A DNA stretch of 15,164 bases, from positions 1 to 15,164 of the forward strand of contig DDSV01000041.1 of the NCBI GenBank assembly GCA_002344215.1, written 5' to 3'. The position numbers were made by a program, and so were the translations under genes. This DNA is from Akkermansiaceae bacterium UBA2381. Lineage in GTDB: Bacteria; Verrucomicrobiota; Verrucomicrobiia; Verrucomicrobiales; DEV007. Position 1 is the stretch's first letter. The number at the start of each line of letters is the position of its first letter. The notes under the pieces were generated by a model, which was given only the letters and a program-made list of their open reading frames with translations, ran no database searches and was not told where the DNA came from. This document shows, in pieces, positions 5,992 to 10,375 of this stretch.

Positions 5992-6543
5992 TTACTCCCG
6001 CTGATACAGGAATTCAATCCTCCGATCGAGCGCCTCAAGATCTTTTCCGAGCGGCAGGTAAAGATCGCACTGCCCATCGGCGAATCCGAAAAGTTCGCCC
6101 CAGCCGTGAAGGAGTCCCAAAAGCTGTGGAAACCGCTGAGACGGCTCATCTGAGTCTGTGTCGAGAATGTGAAGAGGCCGAGGCAGAGGTGTGGTCGTGT
6201 TGGCGAACTCCAGCGCCTTCTGAGCCGCCACTGCCGGTCCGATCGATGCCGCCGAGACAAGATAAAAGCCGTTTGGAGGCACTTGGGGAACTGGCGGCCC
6301 ATTCCTGAATGTCTGGACGATACCCGAGAACAGCTCTTGGGGGATGATTGGCGGGAACGACTGGCGGTTCTCGTGAACCCATCGCCAAACATCGATGTCA
6401 GGAGAGTCCTGGGAAACTTGATGTTTTCCTGTGTAGTGAATGTCTCCCTCGTATCCACTAGTCTTCACGCTGATGCCTCCTTCCTGATCCGGGCCGCAGA
6501 CGTGAAGCGAGTAGAAATGCTCGTCATTTGGATTTACGGTCAT
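5992..6543 (-). CDS. Cassette C12: cytoplasmic protein, function unknown
   Basis: The protein has 183 residues from the ATG at 6543 (MTVNPNDEHFY), 21 nt after the core at 6565. An in-frame ATG at 6576 lies inside the attC of C13 and is not used. It is soluble, proline- and glycine-rich in the middle, with no membrane segment and no motif I recognise. Its C-terminal third (GFADGQCDLYLPLGKDLEALDRRIEFLY) looks like a compact alpha/beta unit. The stop at 5992 is 18 nt before the attC. Confidence 0.8.
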   Translation of the reverse strand: MTVNPNDEHFYSLHVCGPDQEGGISVKTSGYEGDIHYTGKHQVSQDSPDIDVWRWVHENRQSFPPIIPQELFSGIVQTFRNGPPVPQVPPNGFYLVSAASIGPAVAAQKALEFANTTTPLPRPLHILDTDSDEPSQRFPQLLGLLHGWGELFGFADGQCDLYLPLGKDLEALDRRIEFLYQRE

Positions 6544-6558
6544 AACGAGTGTTTTCTG

Positions 6559-6686
6559 GCACAACGATGAGCGCATGCACCACTACCAGCGGCGGCGCAC
6601 GTCAATCACAGGGTTGGTCTTGGAAATACGGAATATCATCGAAACAGGGCGGCTGGTAGTGGTTGTCATGACGCGGCTTGTTATCC
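6559..6686 (-). repeat. attC site of cassette C13 (128 bp)
   Basis: The cores are GCACAAC (6559-6565) and GTTATCC (6680-6686). The outer arms CACCACTACCAGCGGC and GGCGGCTGGTAGTGGTTG are complementary and nearly identical to those at 2846-2972. Confidence 0.9.
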
Positions 6687-7073
6687 CAACTGTTTTTCGA
6701 GTGCAGCCAAGACGAGGGGTGACTGATCATACCTCAGCTTCGCTAGCGCCAGTGGCGGGAGCTTCCTGTTGATTGCTAGCGCAGCTCGGACAGTCTCGTC
6801 CGGATCATCAGCAAGTTTGAGCGCGATCAGTTCGGTGATCTTCCTCTTACGTGCGACCATATCTCTTACCCTGACATCGTCATCAGACGCCAGAATCTCC
6901 AGCACTGGGACGGGGATAGTCTTATTCTGGGCGGCCCAGAATCGCATGTCAGGACGTTGCTCGATCACTTCCATCCAGATCTCAATGGGGGCCTCGTCAT
7001 GTGCTGCCCGATGGTAATCTTCTGGGTTCTCGCTCTCACGAAGTCGGTAGAACTCTGTTGAGGAGCTGATCAT
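6681..7073 (-). CDS. Cassette C13: HEAT / leucine-rich-repeat-variant-like protein
   Basis: The protein has 130 residues. From about residue 43 the sequence falls into roughly 24-26-residue helical repeats: RFWAAQNKTIPVPVLEILASD, then RVRDMVARKRKITELIALKLA, then TVRAALAINRKLPPLALAKL, then a final LVLAALEKQL. The R/V-R..AA.N..P...L..L pattern is that of leucine-rich-repeat-variant and HEAT-type solenoids, which bind other proteins. The N-terminus is acidic and short. The start at 7073 lies 12 nt after the core at 7086, with CAGAA before it. The stop TAA at 6683-6681 uses the R'' core itself. Confidence 0.83.
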   Translation of the reverse strand: MISSSTEFYRLRESENPEDYHRAAHDEAPIEIWMEVIEQRPDMRFWAAQNKTIPVPVLEILASDDDVRVRDMVARKRKITELIALKLADDPDETVRAALAINRKLPPLALAKLRYDQSPLVLAALEKQLG

Positions 7074-7079
7074 TTCTGA

Positions 7080-7204
7080 GGATAACGTCCAAATCTAGCC
7101 GATCCACACCGGGAGTCGCCAAATAAAAACGGGGTAGATGATGAGTTTCATGTGGTGCTATCGACTCCAGGCGGGTGTGGATTGGCTACGATGTCTTGTT
7201 AGTC
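7080..7204 (-). repeat. attC site of cassette C14 (125 bp)
   Basis: The cores are GGATAAC (7080-7086) and GTTAGTC (7198-7204). The arms TAGCCGATCCACACC and GGTGTGGATTGGCTA are complementary with one extra base; the loop between them is long. Confidence 0.88.
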
Positions 7205-7554
7205 GGCGATTTTGATGATGGCTTCGATCTTTGAATCGTGCCTAGAATCGTCTCACGTCGTGCCGAGATCGCCTTCCGAATTAAGAGCATCGGGAAAAGC
7301 AGAACAAATCCAGCAACTAACTCCCTTAGATCACCAAACACACCGGTGATTTCGCAGAAAATGGGATAGCAAATCAAGAAAATACAGAATGCTAAACCTG
7401 CAGTGGAAATGTACCGACCGATTCGAAAGTGCGGCTCTCTTGTGGCGAAGTTGGCAACGTAGATAAAATATGAAATGCTAAGCACCAAGCCTCCTAGAAT
7501 CACTCCATTGCTGACTTCTTCTGAAACGAATCCGACCTGCGAAAAAATGATCAT
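7186..7554 (-). CDS. Cassette C14: small integral membrane protein, function unknown
   Basis: The protein has 122 residues with three predicted membrane helices, at about 17-36 (NGVILGGLVLSISYFIYVAN), 48-67 (YISTAGLAFCIFLICYPIFC) and 75-93. It ends in a basic, serine/threonine-rich cytosolic tail whose last residues come from the attC. The start at 7554 is unusually far (45 nt) from the core at 7600. The gap holds a 10-codon ORF at 7587-7555 whose TAA directly abuts this ATG, so translation may be coupled. No family recognised. Confidence 0.8.
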   Translation of the reverse strand: MIIFSQVGFVSEEVSNGVILGGLVLSISYFIYVANFATREPHFRIGRYISTAGLAFCIFLICYPIFCEITGVFGDLRELVAGFVLLFPMLLIRKAISARRETILGTIQRSKPSSKSPTNKTS

Positions 7555-7587
7555 TTAATTTTTTAAGAGAAGTCGAATTGCAGTCAT
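7555..7587 (-). CDS. Possible leader ORF of cassette C14 (10 codons)
   Basis: The frame reads MTAIRLLLKN and stops with TAA immediately before the ATG of the C14 membrane protein. Its own ATG lies 12 nt after the core site, the usual cassette spacing, and is itself overlapped as ATGA by a two-codon ORF (ATG AAA TGA at 7592-7584). A coupled leader, like ORF-11 in the attI1 site of class 1 integrons, is the natural comparison. It may also be chance. Confidence 0.35.
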   Translation of the reverse strand: MTAIRLLLKN

Positions 7588-7593
7588 TTCATC

Positions 7594-7650
7594 GACTAAC
7601 GTCGAGTGCGTGGACGGCTGTAAGCCGTTTCACGCCACGCCTAGTTAGGC
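7594..7650 (-). repeat. attC site of cassette C15 (57 bp)
   Basis: The cores are GACTAAC (7594-7600) and GTTAGGC (7644-7650). The stem is CGTGGACGGCT / AGCCGTTTCACG around GTA. Confidence 0.94.
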
Positions 7651-7660
7651 GCTTCAGGGT

Positions 7661-8212
7661 TTATTGGTTTTGCGGTTCTTGCGGTATTGGAATATTGGCG
7701 GCGGCGAGAATTTCGTTAAATGGCCCAGCCTTGGTTCGGATCTGAAGCTGCCGTCTCTCGGAGTTGGGCGGGTAGTAGTAAAGCCGCCCGCACTCGAAGC
7801 AGATTAGAAAGTCGTGTGTCCGGCTGCCGTCTGTAGCCCGAATCGCATGGCGGGGATTGAAGCAACTGATCACATGGCTGCCTGACCAATTACTAAGGCC
7901 CTGCCGAAGAACGTCGGCAAGCCGTTGGCGCTGTTCCAGAGCAGCTACGGTTGCCTGGCCGAGAACGACCCTACCCTGAAAGGTGGAGAGTGAGGATAAG
8001 TCGGCGGCTCCGGGATGCGGATCGATGGAGAACAACGTTAGCGCCGGATCGGAAACAAGAGCGTGAAGCGCATCCTCGGATAAATGATTCGCCGTTCGAT
8101 TTTTAGCCGCGTTGCGCTCGGCTAAAACGGTCGCGATGTGAGGCCGCGCCAACCACCCACCTAAGACCAGCGCAACGGCTAAACAGCCCGTGATAATAAG
8201 CGCTCGTTTCAT
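7661..8212 (-). CDS. Cassette C15: membrane-anchored CFxxRH/CFEC protein, function unknown
   Basis: The protein has 183 residues. An N-terminal anchor helix (about 4-21) is followed by a helical linker. The conserved core is CFNPRHAIR (117-125) with DFLICFECGRLYYY (134-147); Cys117, Cys138 and Cys141 could bind a metal or form a disulfide outside the membrane. I recall similar CF-P-RH...CFEC proteins from PVC genomes without a known role. The start at 8212 lies 22 nt after the core at 8235, with GCGGAG upstream. The stop at 7661 is 10 nt before its attC. Confidence 0.84.
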   Translation of the reverse strand: MKRALIITGCLAVALVLGGWLARPHIATVLAERNAAKNRTANHLSEDALHALVSDPALTLFSIDPHPGAADLSSLSTFQGRVVLGQATVAALEQRQRLADVLRQGLSNWSGSHVISCFNPRHAIRATDGSRTHDFLICFECGRLYYYPPNSERRQLQIRTKAGPFNEILAAANIPIPQEPQNQ

Positions 8213-8228
8213 TGGGTTTCTGGTCTCC

Positions 8229-8285
8229 GCCTAACGTTAAAGGCCAGACGACGGCGAACCCGTTGTCTGCGCCGCCGAGTTAGGA
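8229..8285 (-). repeat. attC site of cassette C16 (57 bp)
   Basis: The cores are GCCTAAC (8229-8235) and GTTAGGA (8279-8285). The stem is CAGACGACGG / CCGTTGTCTG around CGAAC. Confidence 0.93.
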
Positions 8286-8671
8286 GCTCGGTCGTCCTGT
8301 GCCAGGACGACTAGGTGTTGTTGGAGGCGGAGATGCACTGCTTGCGTGGTCGTGATTTGGACGCTTCCGTTTGGCGGAAGAGGGATAATCTCCGTTTCGG
8401 GTGTTAGAAGGATTCCTTCGTCTTCAAGGGCGCGTCGGAGTGAATTGACAGTAATAGAGATCGAGTTGGGAGGACGTATTTCCGAACCGCTCCGATCGTT
8501 CTTCGCCAACGTCTCATGAGGTTCGTCAAAATAGTTGTAGAGGCGGCGATTGAATTCGCTTGAGATCGCGTCGCGAGACGGTAGCTGGTAAATCACGAAA
8601 TACGATTCACTTGGGGTCTTCGCGCATCCCGAAACGAGAACCATAAGTGCCACGGGGATAGAATGGTTCAT
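8237..8671 (-). CDS. Cassette C16: probable lipoprotein, function unknown
   Basis: The protein has 144 residues. A short signal sequence ends in a lipobox, LVSGC, so Cys16 would be lipidated and the protein held in a membrane. The mature part has YFVIYQLPSRDAISSEF and a serine/threonine-rich middle (SISITVNSLRRAL), then VQITTTQAVHLRLQQHLVVLAQD. No family recognised. The start at 8671 lies 25 nt after the core at 8697. The last dozen or so residues (QTTGSPSSGL) are encoded by the attC, where the stop lies. Confidence 0.82.
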   Translation of the reverse strand: MNHSIPVALMVLVSGCAKTPSESYFVIYQLPSRDAISSEFNRRLYNYFDEPHETLAKNDRSGSEIRPPNSISITVNSLRRALEDEGILLTPETEIIPLPPNGSVQITTTQAVHLRLQQHLVVLAQDDRAPNSAAQTTGSPSSGL

Positions 8672-8690
8672 CTGGGTCTTTTGTTTCTGC

Positions 8691-8743
8691 TCCTAACGTC
8701 AAGCGATGGCAGGCGAAGCCTTGCCATCCGCGTCATGTTGTGC
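8691..8743 (-). repeat. attC site of cassette C17 (53 bp)
   Basis: The cores are TCCTAAC (8691-8697) and GTTGTGC (8737-8743). The stem is ATGGCAGGC / GCCTTGCCAT around GAA; this is the shortest site of the array. Confidence 0.92.
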
Positions 8744-9025
8744 AGGCTGGTCTCCTGCATTTCGGTTGCCCAAGACACGCTTGGAAACTGTGCTGCCGGG
8801 CAGGATCTTCTCGATTGCTTCAACTCGTCTAATTGCCGCATCTAGGTCGAAGTCGCCTCCTCTTGATACCGCCTCAGCTTCGTTATGGAGCGCGTAGGAT
8901 AAATGCGCAGCCTCGCGTATCGATTCGTCCGCTTCATTATTACTTCCAAGATAAGCTCCTAAAAGCAGTCGCACCTCGTAAAGCGCCGCGGCAAGCAACT
9001 GAATCTTTTCATCGTGGCGATTCAT
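8699..9025 (-). CDS. Cassette C17: small helical protein of a family common in cassettes
   Basis: The protein has 108 residues from the ATG at 9025, 17 nt after the core at 9043, with an AAAAGAAGAA ribosome site. It is all-helical. The stretch LLLGAYLGSNNEADESIR, then AAHLSYALHNEAEAV (about 39-53), then FDLDAAIRRVEAIEKIL recalls a small hypothetical family (AAHLAYALHNEAL) that I associate with PVC cassette arrays; this is from memory. The function is unknown. The C-terminal ADGKASPAIA is attC-encoded. The in-frame upstream ATG at 9067 lies inside the next attC and is not used. Confidence 0.83.
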   Translation of the reverse strand: MNRHDEKIQLLAAALYEVRLLLGAYLGSNNEADESIREAAHLSYALHNEAEAVSRGGDFDLDAAIRRVEAIEKILPGSTVSKRVLGNRNAGDQPAQHDADGKASPAIA

Positions 9026-9036
9026 TTCTTCTTTTG

Positions 9037-9094
9037 GCACAACGTAGAGCGCAGGGGAGGGCTGCAAGCCCTTCCCTGTCGCGAGTTGTTATCC
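9037..9094 (-). repeat. attC site of cassette C18 (58 bp)
   Basis: The cores are GCACAAC (9037-9043) and GTTATCC (9088-9094). The stem is AGGGGAGGGCT / AGCCCTTCCCT around GCA, related to the sites at 2203 and 5917. Confidence 0.93.
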
Positions 9095-9517
9095 GTCCCC
9101 TTTTCGGAAGGCTTCGAAGCGTTCCCGGAGGAGCGGCGCCAACCGATCGTAGCTCTCCCAACTATCCGGGACGTGGTAAAGCGATGGGAAGGAATCTAAT
9201 AACGCCTCCTCGTAATCCGCCAAGTATGGCGCATCTTCGGGAGCGTAATATTGCGAAGCGAATCGATTTCCTTCTTCATTTAGGTCTTCGTCCGTAAACT
9301 TTTCGTCACAGGCTGTCCTCAGCCAGTCGCCCGGAGAAATCTCCCGGTTCCTGAGGCCTTCGAGATTCTCCGGAAAATCCTCGATATGAAGGGATCCGGC
9401 AAGACCGTTCAGTACGCACCAAGCCGCAAACATTCCAATGTGGGTGGCGCCTGCCTCGGAAGGCAGGTCTGACGGAAATTCTCCGCCGTAGTGCCAAGAT
9501 GCATCGTCATATTTCAT
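9089..9517 (-). CDS. Cassette C18: conserved cytoplasmic protein, probably of the DUF7832 family
   Basis: The protein has 142 residues from the ATG at 9517. The opening (MKYDDASWHYGGEFPSDLP), then EAGATHIGMFAAWCVLNGLAG, later DEKFTDEDLNEEGNRFA and PSLYHVPDSWESYDRLAPLL, match a widely spread bacterial family that I recall as DUF7832; the number should be checked. The function is unknown; the protein is soluble and acidic. The start lies 14 nt after the core at 9532. The stop TAA uses the R'' core of its attC. The open frame upstream to 9607 crosses attC19 and is discounted. Confidence 0.88.
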   Translation of the reverse strand: MKYDDASWHYGGEFPSDLPSEAGATHIGMFAAWCVLNGLAGSLHIEDFPENLEGLRNREISPGDWLRTACDEKFTDEDLNEEGNRFASQYYAPEDAPYLADYEEALLDSFPSLYHVPDSWESYDRLAPLLRERFEAFRKGDG

Positions 9518-9525
9518 ATTTTGTT

Positions 9526-9582
9526 GGATAACGTCAAGTCGCAGGCGATGGCGAAGCCATTGCCTGCCGACCCTTGTTCGGT
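9526..9582 (-). repeat. attC site of cassette C19 (57 bp)
   Basis: The cores are GGATAAC (9526-9532) and GTTCGGT (9576-9582). The stem is CAGGCGATGGC / GCCATTGCCTG around GAA. Confidence 0.94.
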
Positions 9583-9959
9583 GTTTGGGTGGTGAAAATG
9601 CATGCAATCAGGGCTGCCGCCACAGCCCAGAGAGGAAACCCAACGTGCAATAAGAGCGAATGTTCTGGGGGCCGTCGAAGTTCATATCCAAATTTCCCGA
9701 ACAAGGTCGCCATTGGCGCTGATCGTTTAGGCGCGGAATCTGAACTCGGCGCCTCGTAAGTGATGGAATCAAATCGGGTGCCATGATTCAAGTATGAAAT
9801 CCAAGGGTATCCAGCCTCCAGTCCGACTGAGCCCGGCGATATTCCGATACAAAAGTAACCTGGCCACTGGTTGTAAGTGAAGTTCACGAACTTAAAGTGA
9901 CTTAGAACTCCTAAGCCGATCACGAGGAGAAGCAGGATGACCGAAATTCGTTTCTTCAT
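9534..9959 (-). CDS. Cassette C19: small two-helix membrane protein, first cassette of the array
   Basis: The protein has 141 residues from the ATG at 9959, 12 nt after the core at 9972-9966, with GAAAAG before it; the open frame upstream to 10244 is not used. TM1 spans about 4-20 (RISVILLLLVIGLGVLS). An aromatic, probably extracytoplasmic domain follows (about 24-100), then TM2 at about 103-122 (LLHVGFPLWAVAAALIACIF). The attC encodes the C-terminal KGRQAMASPSPAT. Being first behind the putative promoter at 9978-10006, it should be the most strongly expressed cassette if that promoter works. No family with known function is recognised. Confidence 0.84.
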   Translation of the reverse strand: MKKRISVILLLLVIGLGVLSHFKFVNFTYNQWPGYFCIGISPGSVGLEAGYPWISYLNHGTRFDSITYEAPSSDSAPKRSAPMATLFGKFGYELRRPPEHSLLLHVGFPLWAVAAALIACIFTTQTPNKGRQAMASPSPAT

Positions 9960-9965
9960 CTTTTC

Positions 9966-9972
9966 ACCGAAC
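9966..9972 (-). other. Upstream core of cassette C19: end of the array, possible attI junction
   Basis: ACCGAAC at 9966-9972 (GTTCGGT on the reading strand) matches the R'' core of C19 at 9576-9582. No attC-type palindrome follows to the right: the next bases are AGTTTATTATCCC, not the GTC usually seen here after AAC. This fits an attI crossover point or an attC that has lost its other half. Confidence 0.6.
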
Positions 9973-9977
9973 AGTTT

Positions 9978-10006
9978 ATTATCCCGCCGTCGCCGATAAC
10001 TGTTAT
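9978..10006 (-). promoter_or_regulatory. Putative sigma-70 promoter reading into the array (Pc-like)
   Basis: On the minus strand ATAACA (10006-10001, four of six matches to TTGACA) and GATAAT (9983-9978, five of six matches to TATAAT) are separated by exactly 17 bp. Transcription would start near 9971, at the first cassette. This is pattern evidence only. Confidence 0.45.
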
Positions 10007-10027
10007 CGGGGACTGTCGCGATAACAG
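9993..10027. promoter_or_regulatory. Palindromic operator-like site plus a repeated GATAACAG half-site
   Basis: CCGATAACTGTTATCGG (9993-10009) has perfect 8-bp arms around one base. Another half, GATAACAG, lies at 10020-10027 and pairs with CTGTTATC at 10000-10007. The palindrome overlaps the -35 box of the putative promoter, as a repressor or integrase binding site would. Confidence 0.45.
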
Positions 10028-10375
10028 ACCCCGTGACCGGAGCCCAGAGGAATGCTGACGCAGCGGAGAGTTTCGGGACAGGGTAAACTGCCCGATAAAT
10101 TTCGAAAAGCTTTTTCCGGCCATTATACGGACTTCCTTTCTGCCCCCCCTCGCGGGGGCCCTGCCACTGTATGCCGTTCCGCCCCGTTCGCCGCCGGATC
10201 ACTGGACCGCACGGTAATAGACGGCCTTCTGGCAAACTGTCCAAGCGCGGCCTTCAAAACTGACGAGGATGGTCGGGTGAATCGGTGCACACGATTCCCT
10301 GTTCTCCGGATTCGCTCACCTTTCCACTGCACCCGTTCAGTTCATTAAGAGCACCCCACACGATTTCCACCACCC

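Larger units (their letters stand above)
1..9972 (-). mobile_element. Integron gene-cassette array, 19 cassettes read on the minus strand (left end outside window)
   Basis: Nineteen short single-gene units are separated by imperfect palindromes flanked by RYYYAAC and GTTRRRY-like cores, the signature of integron attC sites. All genes lie on the minus strand and start 7-45 nt after the upstream core. The core at the 3' end of a cassette (R'') matches the one at its 5' end (R'), and differs between cassettes: for example GTTCGAC for 560-1007, GTTAGTC for 7198-7600, GTTAGGA for 8279-8697. That pairing is what circular excision and reinsertion by an IntI recombinase would leave. No integrase gene is in the window, so this could be the far part of a chromosomal integron or a cluster lacking its integrase. 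The region is visibly less GC-rich than the chromosome to its right. Confidence 0.93.
9973..10375. other. Junction between cassette array and chromosome, no gene supported
   Basis: Apart from the promoter and palindrome at its left end, I find no convincing gene in these 403 bases. Short open frames exist on both strands (for example 10052-10348 plus) but lack recognisable similarity and ribosome sites. A GC hairpin lies near 10142-10158 (CCCCC-tcgc-GGGGG) without a T-tract on either strand. If an integron integrase once stood here, it has gone or is not recognisable. Confidence 0.6.

Noticed and set aside
5565..6458. A 297-codon minus-strand frame as one gene
   Set aside because: It crosses the attC at 5917-5973 and is out of frame with the C12 gene; only the part from 5909 belongs to C11.
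2203..9094. Short GC stems such as CATGGAAGGGCT/AGCCCTTCCATG as Rho-independent terminators
   Set aside because: They lack T-tracts on the minus strand and sit between RYYYAAC/GTTRRRY cores, so they are attC stems. They may still weaken transcription.
1..9972. Palindromic repeats as a CRISPR array or REP elements
   Set aside because: The repeats differ in length and inner sequence, are separated by 250-600 bp of coding sequence, and their end cores match in the integron manner; none of this fits CRISPR or REP.
10135..10160. CCCCC-tcgc-GGGGG hairpin as terminator of the PVC-type gene
   Set aside because: There is no T-tract after the stem on the minus strand and it lies more than 200 bp past the stop codon.
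10255..10310. Possible tRNA or small RNA with a T-arm-like stem (ATCG...CGAT)
   Set aside because: No acceptor stem, anticodon arm or conserved GTTCRA loop can be assembled around it.
10052..10348. Plus-strand frame as a relic of the integron integrase
   Set aside because: Its position and direction would fit, but apart from a weak KFRKAFSGHYTDFLS segment nothing resembles a tyrosine recombinase and no catalytic R, H, R or Y motif can be placed.
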